A stretch of DNA of 64,000 nt from Corynebacterium sp. MSK008 (lineage in GTDB: Bacteria > Actinomycetota > Actinomycetes > Mycobacteriales > Mycobacteriaceae). Position 1 is the stretch's first letter, and every line of letters begins with the position of its first letter. Shown piece after piece: positions 45,198-55,360 of this stretch. The notes under the pieces are model-generated. The model was not told the origin of the DNA and made no database searches. It saw only the letters and a program-made list of their open reading frames with translations. Location of the stretch: positions 124,001 to 188,000 of the forward strand of contig NZ_JASPJX010000001.1 in the NCBI RefSeq assembly GCF_030232585.1, given 5' to 3'. Position numbers and translations under genes: made by a program.

Positions 45198-45935
45198 ATG
45201 ACGGAGGCTCCCAAGCACGGCGGCATGGCCGATTCCGGCCTGCTCATCGACATGCGCAATGTGGTCAAAACCTACAACGAGGGCGAACCCAGCGAGCTGA
45301 CGGTGCTGCACGGGGTGGACTTCTACGCCGACCAGGGCGAGTTCGTCTCCATCGTAGGCCCGTCCGGTTGCGGCAAGTCCACGCTGATGAACTTGATCGG
45401 CATGCTGGATAGGCCCACCGAGGGCGCGTACGCCTTCAACGGTGAGCCGGTCTACGCCAAGGAAGACAAAGAGCTCGCCTCCTACCGCAGCAAAAACATC
45501 GGCTTTATCTTCCAAAACTTCAACCTGATCGGCCGCATGGACGCGTTGCAGAACGTGGCCATGCCGATGATGTACGCGGGTGTGGAGCGCAAAGAGCGCG
45601 ACGAGCGCGCCGCCGAACTGCTGGACCGGATGGGCATGGGCGACCGCCTGCACCATAACCCGAATGAGCTTTCCGGCGGCCAAAAGCAACGCGTGGCTAT
45701 CGCGCGCAGTCTGGCCAACGACCCGGATCTGCTGCTCGCGGATGAGCCCACTGGCGCGCTGGATTCCAAGACCGGACGTATGGTCATGGATCTGTTCCAC
45801 GAGCTGAACCAGGACCTGGGCAAGGCCATCGTGTTTATTACCCACAACCCGGAACTCGCCGAGGAGACCGGGCGCGTGGTGGAAATGATGGACGGCCGCA
45901 TTGCCGGCATGCGCCAACCGGGAGGGGCGAGCTAG
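45198..45935 (+). CDS. MacB/LolD-type ABC transporter ATPase
   Basis: The 245-residue ATPase has Walker A GPSGCGKST (54-62), a Q-loop in FIFQNFNLIG, the signature LSGGQKQRVAIARS and Walker B LLLADEPTGALD. It belongs to the group that works with FtsX/MacB-type permeases. Its ATG directly follows the adaptor stop and GAGGGGC is upstream. The export substrate is unknown; family members handle antimicrobial peptides, macrolides or lipoproteins. Confidence 0.9.
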   Translation: MTEAPKHGGMADSGLLIDMRNVVKTYNEGEPSELTVLHGVDFYADQGEFVSIVGPSGCGKSTLMNLIGMLDRPTEGAYAFNGEPVYAKEDKELASYRSKNIGFIFQNFNLIGRMDALQNVAMPMMYAGVERKERDERAAELLDRMGMGDRLHHNPNELSGGQKQRVAIARSLANDPDLLLADEPTGALDSKTGRMVMDLFHELNQDLGKAIVFITHNPELAEETGRVVEMMDGRIAGMRQPGGAS

Positions 45936-47204
45936 ATGAACATCCGCGAATCCATGCGGCTGGCCGTGTCCAGCCTGAACACCAACAAATTGCGCTCCCT
46001 GCTGACGTTGTTGGGCATCATCATCGGCATCATGGCCGTGATCATCATTATGACGCTCGGCCGCGCCCTGGAAAACGACGTGATGGGCGGCCTCGAAGAC
46101 GCCGGCACCACCACCTACCCGGTCATGGTGCACGAGCGCCCCGAGGAGGGCGAGGGCAGCGACGACCCGTTCGCGGGCTTCGGCATGGCCCCGCCGTCGG
46201 ACGAGCGCGACGGCATGACCCTGGACGACCTCGACGACTTAACCGCCACATTCGGCGACCGTGTCCGCGGCGTGGACATCGACATCTCCGGGCAGGGCGA
46301 GGCTAGTGCCGGGGACAACTCCGTCTCCGTCGGCATCAACCCCGCACTAACCGGTTCGCTGGACCTGCGCAGCCTGAAGGTGCAGTACGGCCGCGGCATC
46401 ACGCAGGACATGCTCGATGGTCGCCGCCCCGTCGCGGTGGTGTCACCGGAACTCGTGGAGGCACTTTTCGACGGCGACTCTGCCGCCGCTCTCGGCTCGC
46501 GCTTCGACATGGATGTGGACGGCACCACCAGCGTGTTCACCATCGTCGGTGTGCTGGAGCGGGCGGAGAAAGACCCCGCGTTCGGCCAATCCGCTGCCGC
46601 GGAGATCTTCATTCCCGCCACGGCCGCGGACAGGGTTGGACTGGACGCCAGCTGGACCCCGTCGTTTAGCGTCCGCTCCTCACCCGAAGAAGACCCGGAG
46701 GTCTTCCGCGCAGACCTGCAGTCCTACCTGGACCGCAAGTACGCGGGCAACGAGGACTACGAGGCAGAGGTATTCGATATCTCCGCGAGCCTGGAGGGCC
46801 TGACCACGATCTTCCGCACCCTGTCCACGGTGCTGTCCGCCATCGGTGGCATCTCGCTGCTCGTCGGCGGCATCGGCGTGATGAACATCATGCTCATCAC
46901 CGTCACCGAGCGCACCCGCGAGATCGGTGTGCGCAAGGCCCTGGGTGCGACGCGGAACGACATCCGCGTGCAGTTCATCGTCGAATCGATGCTGGTCTGC
47001 CTCATCGGCGGCATCATCGGCGTGATCCTCGGCGGTGTGGTGGGATTGATCGCCAGCTCTGCGGTGTTGGAGATGACCTGGCCGCCGTTGAGCGCGGTGA
47101 TTTTCTCACTGCTGTTCTCCCTCGCGACGGGTGTGTTCTTCGGCGCGTACCCCGCCTCGAAGGCAGCAAAGATGCAGCCTATCGACGCACTCCGGTACGA
47201 ATAA
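45936..47204 (+). CDS. MacB-type ABC transporter permease
   Basis: The 422-residue permease has the MacB layout. The first transmembrane helix (LLTLLGIIIGIMAVIIIMTLG, about 22-42) is followed by a large extracellular MacB-PCD domain (about 45-280). Three helices with VGGIGVMNIMLITVTERTRE and a C-terminal FFGAYPASKAAKMQPIDALR complete it. With the lipoprotein adaptor it would form a MacAB-like exporter driven by the ATPase. GGGAGGGGC precedes the ATG. Confidence 0.9.
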   Translation: MNIRESMRLAVSSLNTNKLRSLLTLLGIIIGIMAVIIIMTLGRALENDVMGGLEDAGTTTYPVMVHERPEEGEGSDDPFAGFGMAPPSDERDGMTLDDLDDLTATFGDRVRGVDIDISGQGEASAGDNSVSVGINPALTGSLDLRSLKVQYGRGITQDMLDGRRPVAVVSPELVEALFDGDSAAALGSRFDMDVDGTTSVFTIVGVLERAEKDPAFGQSAAAEIFIPATAADRVGLDASWTPSFSVRSSPEEDPEVFRADLQSYLDRKYAGNEDYEAEVFDISASLEGLTTIFRTLSTVLSAIGGISLLVGGIGVMNIMLITVTERTREIGVRKALGATRNDIRVQFIVESMLVCLIGGIIGVILGGVVGLIASSAVLEMTWPPLSAVIFSLLFSLATGVFFGAYPASKAAKMQPIDALRYE

Positions 47205-47248
47205 CCGCACTGGTTTTCGAGGGGATTCGCGCCTGTCGGTGTGCCGTC

Positions 47249-47254
47249 TAAGAT
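47249..47254 (+). promoter_or_regulatory. -10 hexamer for leaderless dnaE
   Basis: TAAGAT ends 7 nt before the ATG at 47262. This supports the shorter start that matches homologues over the in-frame GTG at 47241. Confidence 0.5.
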
Positions 47255-47261
47255 GAGCCGC

Positions 47262-50200
47262 ATGGCCAAAAAATCCTCCTTCGTGCACCTGCATAACCAC
47301 ACTGAATTTTCCATGTTGGACGGCATGGCGAAGGTGGATATGCTCGCCGACGAAGTAGTGCGCCAGGGCATGCCCGCGGTGGGCATGACCGACCACGGCA
47401 ACATGTTCGGCTCGAACGCGTTTTACCGCCGCATGGTGGACGCCGGGGTGAAACCGATCATCGGGATTGAGGCGTACATGGCGCCGGAGTCCCGCTTCAA
47501 CAAAAAGCGCGTGCTGTGGGGCACCCCGGACCAGAAGCGTGACGACGTCTCCGCGTCTGGCGCGTACCTGCACCAGACGATGCTGGCCGAAAACGCGACG
47601 GGCCTGCGCAACCTGTTCAAGCTGTCGTCGTTGGCCTCCTACGAGGGGCAGCTGGGCAAGTGGCCGCGCATGGACGCGGAGCTGATCGCCGAGCACGCTG
47701 ACGGCATCATCGCCACCACGGGCTGCCCGTCCGGTGATGTGCAGACGCGCCTGCGCCTGGGCCAGTACGACGCGGCGCTCGAGGCGGCGGCGATGTGGCA
47801 GGACATCTACGGCAAAGACAATTACTTCCTGGAGCTGATGGACCACGGTCTGCACATCGAGCGGCGCGTCCGTGAGGACCTGCTTCGCATCGGCCAGGCG
47901 TTGGATCTTCCGCCGCTGGTGACCAACGACTGCCACTACGTGCTCGAGTCCCAGGCGCCGGCGCACGAGGCGATGCTGTGTGTGCAGACCGGCAAGACCT
48001 TGCTTGACCCGGACCGCTTCAAGTTCGACGGCACCGGCTACTACATCAAGTCCGCCGAGCAGATGCGTGAGCTGTGGGATTCCACGGTGCCGGACGGCTG
48101 CGACAACACCTTGTGGATCGCGGAGCGCGTCGGCGACTACGGCGAGCTGTGGGAGGAGCACCCGCACGACCGCATGCCGATCGCGGATGTGCCGGAGGGC
48201 CACACGCCGACCTCGTGGCTGCGTGAGGAGGTCCTGCGTGGTCTGAAGGAGCGCTTCGACGGGGCAGACGTGCCGGAGGAGTACCTCACCCGCGCAAGCT
48301 ACGAGATCGATGTCATCGACATGAAGGGCTACCCGTCGTACTTCCTCATCGTGGCGGAGCTGATCAAGCACGCCCGCGAGATCGGCATCCGTGTCGGTCC
48401 GGGCCGTGGTTCGGCTGCTGGTTCGCTGGTCGCGTACGCGTTGACTATCACCAACATCGACCCGATGGAACACGGCCTGCTCTTCGAGCGATTCCTGAAC
48501 CCGGAGCGCCCGTCCGCACCGGATATCGATATCGACTTCGACGACCGCCGCCGCGGCGAGATGATCACGTACGCCGCCGAGCGCTGGGGCGAGGACAAGA
48601 TCGCCCAGGTGATCACTTTCGGTACGGTGAAGACGAAGCAGGCGATTAAAGACTCTGCGAAGGTGAACTTCGGCCAGCCCGGCTTCCAAATGGCGGACCG
48701 CATCAACGGTGCGCTGCCGCCGGCGATCATGGCGAAGGACATTCCGCTGTCCGGCATCACCGACCCGGAGCACGAGCGCTACGCCGAGGCCGCGGAGGTG
48801 CGTTCGCTGATTGAGACGGACCCGGACGTGGCCAAGATCTATGAGACGGCGCGCGGTCTGGAAGGCGTGGTCAGGCAGGCAGGCGTGCACGCGTGTGCCG
48901 TGATTATGGCGTCGGTGCCGCTGATGGAGCACATCCCGATGTGGAAGCGCCCGGCCGACGGCGCGATCATCACCGGTTGGGACTACCCGGCGTGCGAGGC
49001 CATCGGCCTGCTGAAGATGGACTTCCTGGGGCTGCGCAACCTCACCGTCCTCGGCGACGCGCTGGAGAACGTGAAGAAAAACCGCGGCGAAACCATCGAC
49101 CTGGAAGCACTCGACACCGACAACCAGGCGGTCTACGAGCTGCTCTCGCGCGGCGACACCCTGGGCGTGTTCCAGCTGGACTCCGGCGGCATGCAGGAAC
49201 TACTCAAGCGCATGAAGCCGACCGGCTTCAACGATATCGTCGCCTCGCTCGCGCTGTACCGACCGGGCCCGATGGGTGTGAACGCCCACTGGGACTACGC
49301 CGACCGTAAAAACGGGCGCAAGCCGATCACGCCGATCCACCCGGAGCTGGAAGAGCCGCTCAAGGAGATCCTGGACGAGACCTACGGCCTGATCGTCTAC
49401 CAAGAGCAGATCATGAACATCTCGCAGAAGGTGGCGAACTACACGGCCGGCCAAGCAGACGGCTTCCGCAAGGCCATGGGTAAGAAGAAGCCGGAGGTGC
49501 TGGCGAAAGAGTACGAGACGTTCTCCGCAGGCATGTTCTCCAACGGCTACTCTAAGGAGGCCGTGGATGCGCTGTGGGGCACCATTGAGCCGTTCGCGTC
49601 CTACGCGTTTAACAAGTCCCACGCTGCGGGCTACGCGCTGGTGTCCTACTGGACCGCCTACATGAAGGCGAACTACGCCGCCGAGTACATGGCCGCACTG
49701 CTGACCTCTGTGGGCGACAAGAAAGACAAGTCCGCGATCTACCTGTCGGATTGCCGCCACCTGGGGATTAGCGTGTTGCAGCCGGACATCAACGAGTCTG
49801 AAGAAAACTTCATGGCTGTCGGTGAGGACATCCGCTACGGGCTCGCCGCCGTGCGAAACGTCGGTGTGGAAGTGGTGGAGTCTATCAAGAAAACCAGGAA
49901 GGAAAAGGGAGCCTTCACTAGCTTTTCCGATTACCTGGACAAGATCGAGCTTGTGGCCTGTAACAAGCGAATCACAGAATCGCTGATTAAGGCCGGCGCG
50001 TTCGACTCGTTGGAGCACCCGCGCAAGGGGCTGATGCTCATCCAAGAAGATGCGGTCGACTCGGTCCTAGCCACAAAGAAGGCGGCGGACAAGGGGCAGT
50101 TTGATCTCTTCGCCGGTTTCGGCGGGGAGGACGGCGCCGACAACTCTGCGTTCACCATCGAAGTGCCTGACGACGAGTGGGACCGCAAGCACAAGCTCGC

Positions 50201-50822
50201 ACTGGAGCGCGAGATGCTCGGCCTGTACGTTTCCGGCCACCCGCTCGACGGCTTCGAGGAAGCAATCGACGCGCAGACGGACACGCAGCTGACCACCATC
50301 CTCTCCGGCGAAATGCGCAACGGGGCAGAGGTGACCATCGGCGGGCTGATCTCCTCCGTGGACCGCCGTTTCTCCAAGAAAGATGGCTCGCCGTGGGCGA
50401 TCGTGACCATTGAGGACCACCACGGCGCACAGGTGGATGTGCTGCTGTTTAACAAGGTGTACGCACTGGTCGCGCCTCAGATCGTGGAGGACAACATCAT
50501 CCTGGTCAAGGCGCACGTGTCCATCCGCGACGACCGCATGAGCCTGTTCGGCGACGACGTGAAGGTGCCCGAGCTTGGCCCCGGAAACGGTGCAGGCCTG
50601 CCGCTGCGGTTGACTATGCGCACGGACCAGTGCACCGCGGAGAACATCGCGAAGCTCAAGGGCGTGCTGGTGAACAACGCCGGCGACTCCGACGTCTACC
50701 TGAATCTGGTCAACGGCGAGCACAGCCAGCTGATGATCCTGGGCGACCACCTGCGTGTGAACCGCTCCGCCAGTTTGATGGGTGATTTGAAGGCGACCCT
50801 TGGCGCCGGGATCTTGGGCTAG
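47262..50822 (+). CDS. dnaE: replicative DNA polymerase III alpha subunit
   Basis: The 1186-residue replicase has an N-terminal PHP domain starting at [16 protein letters not shown]. The C-family polymerase core has the catalytic aspartates in [14 protein letters not shown], the fingers and beta-binding region, and a C-terminal OB fold (about 990-1060) that contacts single-stranded DNA. Length and order fit the housekeeping DnaE1 of actinobacteria, not the shorter DnaE2 of the mutagenesis system. It is transcribed alone and ends in a bidirectional terminator. Confidence 0.96.
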   Translation: MAKKSSFVHLHNHTEFSMLDGMAKVDMLADEVVRQGMPAVGMTDHGNMFGSNAFYRRMVDAGVKPIIGIEAYMAPESRFNKKRVLWGTPDQKRDDVSASGAYLHQTMLAENATGLRNLFKLSSLASYEGQLGKWPRMDAELIAEHADGIIATTGCPSGDVQTRLRLGQYDAALEAAAMWQDIYGKDNYFLELMDHGLHIERRVREDLLRIGQALDLPPLVTNDCHYVLESQAPAHEAMLCVQTGKTLLDPDRFKFDGTGYYIKSAEQMRELWDSTVPDGCDNTLWIAERVGDYGELWEEHPHDRMPIADVPEGHTPTSWLREEVLRGLKERFDGADVPEEYLTRASYEIDVIDMKGYPSYFLIVAELIKHAREIGIRVGPGRGSAAGSLVAYALTITNIDPMEHGLLFERFLNPERPSAPDIDIDFDDRRRGEMITYAAERWGEDKIAQVITFGTVKTKQAIKDSAKVNFGQPGFQMADRINGALPPAIMAKDIPLSGITDPEHERYAEAAEVRSLIETDPDVAKIYETARGLEGVVRQAGVHACAVIMASVPLMEHIPMWKRPADGAIITGWDYPACEAIGLLKMDFLGLRNLTVLGDALENVKKNRGETIDLEALDTDNQAVYELLSRGDTLGVFQLDSGGMQELLKRMKPTGFNDIVASLALYRPGPMGVNAHWDYADRKNGRKPITPIHPELEEPLKEILDETYGLIVYQEQIMNISQKVANYTAGQADGFRKAMGKKKPEVLAKEYETFSAGMFSNGYSKEAVDALWGTIEPFASYAFNKSHAAGYALVSYWTAYMKANYAAEYMAALLTSVGDKKDKSAIYLSDCRHLGISVLQPDINESEENFMAVGEDIRYGLAAVRNVGVEVVESIKKTRKEKGAFTSFSDYLDKIELVACNKRITESLIKAGAFDSLEHPRKGLMLIQEDAVDSVLATKKAADKGQFDLFAGFGGEDGADNSAFTIEVPDDEWDRKHKLALEREMLGLYVSGHPLDGFEEAIDAQTDTQLTTILSGEMRNGAEVTIGGLISSVDRRFSKKDGSPWAIVTIEDHHGAQVDVLLFNKVYALVAPQIVEDNIILVKAHVSIRDDRMSLFGDDVKVPELGPGNGAGLPLRLTMRTDQCTAENIAKLKGVLVNNAGDSDVYLNLVNGEHSQLMILGDHLRVNRSASLMGDLKATLGAGILG

Positions 50823-50843
50823 CGCGCGGCCCTAGGTAAATGG

Positions 50844-50875
50844 AAAGCCCGTCCGGTGTGAACCGGGCGGGCTTT
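50844..50875. terminator. bidirectional terminator between dnaE and convergent gene
   Basis: AAAGCCCG-T-CCGGT and ACCGG-G-CGGGCTTT form a near-perfect stem with a 4-nt loop. It has an A-run on the left and a T-run on the right, so it can serve both convergent genes. Confidence 0.85.
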
Positions 50876-50894
50876 GCGTTTGCGCTACGGGCTC

Positions 50895-51392
50895 TTACTT
50901 CTTGCCAGTCAGCTGCTTGAGGTTCTCCCTCAGGCCCGGGACTGCGCCCACGACCACCATCAGCGAGCTGATTGCCGCTGCGAGCGCGGTGACCCAGAGC
51001 GAGATCTTGGCGATCACGTCGAGCGCCTGCTCCTCGTAGGAGGACGGCTGCAGCCATTCAGGCGCGGTGTAGGTCGGCGTCGTGGTGTTGGTCAGGACGT
51101 TGGTGCCGGTCGGCGTGTTGGTGCCGGTCGGCGTGGTGGTGCCGGTCGGCGTGGTGGTGCCGGTCGGCTCAACCACTGACGGGCGCTCCTTGGTGGGGGC
51201 CGGCTCGTTGGTCTTGGTGGGTGCCGTGGGGGTGGTCGTCTTGGAATCCTGCGTGGCCGTGGTGGACGGCTCGGCAGTGTTGGACGTGGTCGTCGTCGAA
51301 GTATCAGATTCGGCGGCGGCTGCGGCACCCGCGAGGGAACCGGCTGCGATAGCGGTGGCCGCGAAGGACACGGCTACGAAACGGGACTTCAT
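50895..51392 (-). CDS. secreted Thr/Pro-rich protein with C-terminal membrane helix
   Basis: The 165-residue protein has a signal peptide ending near AGAAAA (about residue 27). A Thr/Ser/Pro-rich low-complexity stretch follows (about 28-105) that includes tandem PTGTTT-type repeats. Then comes a conserved-looking segment EWLQPSSYEEQALDVIAKIS, one transmembrane helix (about 132-152) and a basic tail. It is probably anchored in the plasma membrane with the repeat region in the envelope. GGAAGG precedes the ATG. The adjacent gene encodes a protein of the same design. I do not recognise a family. Confidence 0.65.
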   Translation of the reverse strand: MKSRFVAVSFAATAIAAGSLAGAAAAAESDTSTTTTSNTAEPSTTATQDSKTTTPTAPTKTNEPAPTKERPSVVEPTGTTTPTGTTTPTGTNTPTGTNVLTNTTTPTYTAPEWLQPSSYEEQALDVIAKISLWVTALAAAISSLMVVVGAVPGLRENLKQLTGKK

Positions 51393-51428
51393 TAATTGAC
51401 CTTCCTCAGGCGAGAGAGCGTGGATGGG

Positions 51429-51914
51429 TTAGAAGGGGAGGTTCGGGAGCTGGAAGTTGGGCAGCTGCACCTTCGGGGTGTGCAGGTGCGGCAGGCCCAG
51501 GCCGAACTGAGCGTTGACCATGTCGATGATCTTGTTCGCGCCACGCGGGTCGGAGAACACGATCAGGGAGGTGGTCAGCACAGCACCGAGGGTGCCGGAG
51601 AAGATGCCGACCAGGGTGCCCTGGGAGGAGCCGGAGCTCTGCTGCTGCTGCGGCTTCGGGGTGGTGGTCGTCGGCTGGGTCGGCTCAGTCGGCTGGGTCG
51701 GCTGGGTCGGCTGGGTCGGCTCGGTCGGCTCAGTCGGCTGGGTCGGCTCAGTCGGCTCAGTCGGCTCGGTCGGCTGGGTCGGCTCAGTCGCAGTGGTGGT
51801 CACAGTAGCGGTCTCGGTGGTCGTAGCTGCGGGGGCCTCCTGGGCCATCGCCGGGACGGTCGCCAGGGACAGAGCGGTGGCGGCAGCCACGGCTGCGGTG
51901 GAAATACGCTTCAT
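51429..51914 (-). CDS. secreted protein with TEPTQP repeats
   Basis: The 161-residue protein has a signal peptide (cleavage near AMAQ, residue 25) and a repeat stretch of thirteen TEP or TQP triplets (residues 43-81). A Gln/Ser linker, one hydrophobic helix (about 99-119) and a C-terminal tail PHLHTPKVQLPNFQLPNLPF follow. It resembles the next gene in layout, suggesting a functional pair on the cell surface. AGGAGAAT precedes the ATG. Function unknown. The repeat may vary in length between strains. Confidence 0.65.
   Translation of the reverse strand: MKRISTAAVAAATALSLATVPAMAQEAPAATTTETATVTTTATEPTQPTEPTEPTEPTQPTEPTEPTQPTQPTQPTEPTQPTTTTPKPQQQQSSGSSQGTLVGIFSGTLGAVLTTSLIVFSDPRGANKIIDMVNAQFGLGLPHLHTPKVQLPNFQLPNLPF
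51672..51788. repeat. 9-bp tandem repeat encoding TEP/TQP
   Basis: Thirteen 9-bp units alternate CGGCTGGGT and CGGCTCAGT-like forms as read on the plus strand. All stay in frame with the surface-protein gene. The array is prone to slippage. Confidence 0.9.
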
Positions 51915-52068
51915 ATGTTCTCTTATTCTCCTCGTAGAAGATCCAAAACAGTCGATGTGGGCGCTGTGCCCGACATGACACCCCGATGAACCTAGCAGGT
52001 TTAGAGTTAAAAATGTAGTGAAGCGGTGGTGTTTATTTCATGGACAATAGTTGGCCACCGCTGCGGGT
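51915..52068. other. intergenic spacer with AT-richer stretch
   Basis: No gene is seen in this 154-nt gap between two minus-strand surface-protein genes. It probably contains the promoter of the TEPTQP gene, but I could not choose a -10 with confidence. Confidence 0.4.
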
Positions 52069-53928
52069 TTATTTGGCAATTACCGAGGCCACAACGTTGC
52101 CGAGCGCGCCCAGCGCGCCGATAACCAGAGCCACAGCCGCGAGTGCGATTGCAATCACACCACCCTTGGAAAGGGAGCTGCCGGCGCCGTCGTTGCCCGG
52201 CTGAGCGGGCTCGGCAGGCTCAGCCGGTGCCTCGATGAGCGAGTCCACCTGGAACACGGTCGTGGTGCCGGAGACCTCGTTGCCCACGATCAACAGGTTC
52301 TCTCCGTTCGGGGAATCCTTCGCCGGGACAAAGGTAAGGCCCTCGGCACCCAGGTCGCCGACTTTCTCCAGCCCGGCCTTCACGGCGTCGTCGCCCTCTT
52401 CTGCGAGCTCCTCCATATTGATGGTGAAGTCGCGGTTGTTGATGTAAGCGGTGTAGGCCGGTTTCGCCGGATCGGTGATGTCGTAGACCATCACGCCGCC
52501 GAGGCGCTCAAAGCCGATGAACGCGTAGGTGCGGCCGTTGATTTCGCCGACCGTGACGCCCTCCGGCTCCGGGCCCTTGTCGTCGGAGCGGGACTCGAAC
52601 TCGTTTTCCGTGTGGTTGGTGTTGAAGTACTCGGGAAGAAGCTTCGCGGTGATCTCTTCGAAGTCGGCGCCGGAGTCGAACACGCGCTTGCCGTCGGCGG
52701 TGAAGATGGAGAAGCTGCGGCCGCCGTAGGTGTAGAGGTCTTCGTAGCAGTTCTTCTCTTCGTTCAGGCCGAACGCGGTGGTGATCTTCAAACGGCCCGC
52801 ATTTTCGTCGGTCTGGAATTCCTCGATCTCTGAGGCGGTCATGCCTGCGTACCCCTCGCAGATCGGGGCCACCCTCTTGCTACCCAGCTTCTTAATGCGC
52901 TCCTCTTCGGAGTAGGCCTCCCAGTCGCGCGCGTCGCCCTCGTTGGCGGTGACCAGGTAGGTGGTGCCGTCGACCTCGTAGGCGGCGATCGAGTCAGGCT
53001 GCAGGATGCCCTTGACCGGTGCGGTGCGGATGTCGATCTTGCCGTCCTTATCGGAGATGTCCATGGGTACCTCGCGGCGGTCGGTGTAGCCCAGCGGCCA
53101 GACATCTTCGACAGTGGCGGTGGCGATGTCCACCACGGCAACAGCGTTGTTTTCCTGCAGCGTGACGTAGGCCTTGCCTCCTGCGACTGCGATGTACTCC
53201 GGTTCGAGGTTCTGCGCCTCGGTGGTGGAGGCGCCCACCTGGCCAAAGATGTGCACGCCCTTGTCTGCCAGGGTGCCCTCGAAGGCGCGGAAGTCGGCGA
53301 TGCGCACATCGGCCTGGGTCGCGGCTGCAACAGAAGCAGGCAGCTTGACGACGGCTACGCTGCCCTCCGGGTCAACCGAGTAATCCTCGGCCGGCTCGCC
53401 CTCATTCGCCACCAGCGCGTAGTCGCCCTCCGGGGTGATGGTGACCATGTCCGGCAGTGCGCCGACGCCGACGCGGCCGAGCACGGCGCCGGGCTCGTCG
53501 GCGCCGGCGTCGAAGAAGATCAGTTCACCGTTGTCGGTTTTGTTCTCGGGTTCGACGGTGGCCACCGCGAGGCCGTCGGCACGCACTGCGACTGAGTTGA
53601 TGGTGGTGTTCTCACCGCCGGAGACCTCGCCGACCTTTGTGGGCTTGGCAGGGTCGGCCGCGTCGAGGACGTCGATCTTGCCGGACAGCGCGTTGACGGT
53701 GAGGATGCGCTCGGAATCAGCGTGGAAAGCGACGATTTCGGCGGCGGACTTCTCAAACGCGCCGGCGCCGTAGGAGCCCAGCACCGAGATGTCGGCGGTG
53801 GCGCCTTCGGCGAGGTCCTTCACAGGCTCCGCAACGACGGAGGCGTTCGCTGGGGAGACAATGCCGAGGGCGAGAGCAGTAGCGCACGCGGCGGCCAGGC
53901 CGGTGCGGGAGACGCGGTTTCCAGACAT
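52069..53928 (-). CDS. choice-of-anchor I family secreted beta-propeller protein
   Basis: The 619-residue protein has a signal peptide (cleavage near SPANAS, residue 30). Repeated blades follow, such as VLTNEGEPAEDY-like segments, YVTLQENNAVAVVDIATA and YLVTANEGDARDWEAYSEE, typical of the choice-of-anchor I domain found in secreted proteins and some alkaline phosphatases. A Glu/Pro-rich linker leads to one C-terminal transmembrane helix (about 588-612), the anchor in this case. Residues such as NEGDARDW suggest metal binding; catalytic activity cannot be inferred. AAAGGTCC precedes the ATG. It is divergent from ilvA. Confidence 0.8.
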   Translation of the reverse strand: MSGNRVSRTGLAAACATALALGIVSPANASVVAEPVKDLAEGATADISVLGSYGAGAFEKSAAEIVAFHADSERILTVNALSGKIDVLDAADPAKPTKVGEVSGGENTTINSVAVRADGLAVATVEPENKTDNGELIFFDAGADEPGAVLGRVGVGALPDMVTITPEGDYALVANEGEPAEDYSVDPEGSVAVVKLPASVAAATQADVRIADFRAFEGTLADKGVHIFGQVGASTTEAQNLEPEYIAVAGGKAYVTLQENNAVAVVDIATATVEDVWPLGYTDRREVPMDISDKDGKIDIRTAPVKGILQPDSIAAYEVDGTTYLVTANEGDARDWEAYSEEERIKKLGSKRVAPICEGYAGMTASEIEEFQTDENAGRLKITTAFGLNEEKNCYEDLYTYGGRSFSIFTADGKRVFDSGADFEEITAKLLPEYFNTNHTENEFESRSDDKGPEPEGVTVGEINGRTYAFIGFERLGGVMVYDITDPAKPAYTAYINNRDFTINMEELAEEGDDAVKAGLEKVGDLGAEGLTFVPAKDSPNGENLLIVGNEVSGTTTVFQVDSLIEAPAEPAEPAQPGNDGAGSSLSKGGVIAIALAAVALVIGALGALGNVVASVIAK

Positions 53929-54040
53929 GGGTGGACCTTTCAGGGAAGCTGCAAAAACAAGTACGCGTCCTTGTGTACAGCCTGAAGGTGGGCGCGAAGT
54001 TACGGTGAGGTGAAGGGGGAGTGAACGAGTGGGGCAGTTG

Positions 54041-54046
54041 TAGACT
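54041..54046 (+). promoter_or_regulatory. -10 hexamer for leaderless ilvA
   Basis: TAGACT ends 8 nt before the ATG at 54055. No Shine-Dalgarno is present between them. Confidence 0.5.
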
Positions 54047-54054
54047 CGCTAACC

Positions 54055-55356
54055 ATGCGCACAGCCACACCGAACACGTCCGACTCCGCCTTCGAGGAAA
54101 TCCACGCAGCCGACATCCGGTTCGCGCAGGGCCGGATCTCATCGGTGATTTCGCCGACCCCGCTGCAGTACTGCCCGCGCTTGTCGGAACAGTACGGCGT
54201 GGAGGTCTACCTCAAGCGCGAGGACCTGCAGGACGTGCGCTCGTACAAGATCCGCGGCGCCTACTACGGCATCTCCCGCTTGGGCGAGGAAGCCCGCGCC
54301 GCCGGTGTCGTGGCGGCGTCCGCAGGCAACCACGCCCAGGGCGTGGCCTACGCCTGCAGGGCGATGGGCATCCAAGGCAAGATCTTCGTGCCCAAGCCCA
54401 CCCCGAAGCAGAAGCGCGACCGCATCCGCGTCCACGGCGGCGACGCCATCGAGCTTGTGGTCACGGGCAACACCTTCGACGAGGCCGCGCAGGCCGCCCG
54501 CGAGGACGCCGCGGCACGCGGGGCGACGGTGATTGAGCCGTTCGACTCCCGCGACACCGTGGTCGGCCAGGGCACCGTCGCCGCCGAAATCGTGGCGCAG
54601 CTGGCCAGCCAGGGCAAAGAATTAGACACGGTCCTGGTGCCGGTCGGCGGCGGCGGGCTGATTTCCGGCGTGCTGTCCTACCTGGCCGACATGTCACCGG
54701 CGACAAAGGTGGTTGGGGTGGAGCCGAAAGGTGCGGCGTCGTTAGTCGCGGCGCGCGATGCGGGCGAACCAGTCACCCTGGAAGCCATCGACCCGTTCGT
54801 GGACGGTGCGGCGGTGAAGCGCATCGGCGATATCCCGTGGCAGGTCTTCAACGCCCACCGCGACGCCACCGAGCTTTACACCGCCGACGAGGGTGCGGTG
54901 TGCACCGAGATGCTCGGGCTGTACCAAAACGAAGGCATCATCGCCGAGCCCGCCGGCGCGCTATCCGTGACGGGCCTCGGGTTGGCGCAGCTGGCGCCCG
55001 GGTCGACCGTGGTGTGCATCATCTCCGGCGGCAACAACGACGTGCTGCGCTACGCCGAAGTCATGGAGCGCTCACTGGTGCACCGCGGCCTGCGCCACTA
55101 CTTTCTGGTCAACTTCCCGCAGGAGCCGGGCCAGCTGCGCCACTTCCTCAACGACATCCTCGGCGAAGAAGACGACATTGTCCTGTTCGAGTACCTGAAA
55201 AAGAACAACCGCGAAACCGGCGCAGCACTCGTCGGCATCGAGCTCACACGCGCCGCGGATCTCCCCCCGCTTCTGGAACGCATGGAGGCCTCGGCGATCG
55301 ACTGCCGCCGCCTGGAGCCGGGTACGCCGGAGTACGACTACATCGTGGCGGGCTAG
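54055..55356 (+). CDS. ilvA: threonine dehydratase (biosynthetic)
   Basis: The 433-residue PLP enzyme converts threonine to 2-oxobutanoate, the first committed step of isoleucine synthesis. The cofactor Lys is K65 in SYKIRGAYY, the Asn of SAGNHAQGVAYA follows, and the phosphate loop is VPVGGGGLISG. The C-terminal ~90 residues form a single ACT-like regulatory domain (RHYFLVNFPQEPGQL), the site of isoleucine feedback. The start ATG is leaderless by spacing. Confidence 0.94.
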   Translation: MRTATPNTSDSAFEEIHAADIRFAQGRISSVISPTPLQYCPRLSEQYGVEVYLKREDLQDVRSYKIRGAYYGISRLGEEARAAGVVAASAGNHAQGVAYACRAMGIQGKIFVPKPTPKQKRDRIRVHGGDAIELVVTGNTFDEAAQAAREDAAARGATVIEPFDSRDTVVGQGTVAAEIVAQLASQGKELDTVLVPVGGGGLISGVLSYLADMSPATKVVGVEPKGAASLVAARDAGEPVTLEAIDPFVDGAAVKRIGDIPWQVFNAHRDATELYTADEGAVCTEMLGLYQNEGIIAEPAGALSVTGLGLAQLAPGSTVVCIISGGNNDVLRYAEVMERSLVHRGLRHYFLVNFPQEPGQLRHFLNDILGEEDDIVLFEYLKKNNRETGAALVGIELTRAADLPPLLERMEASAIDCRRLEPGTPEYDYIVAG

Positions 55357-55360
55357 CCCA

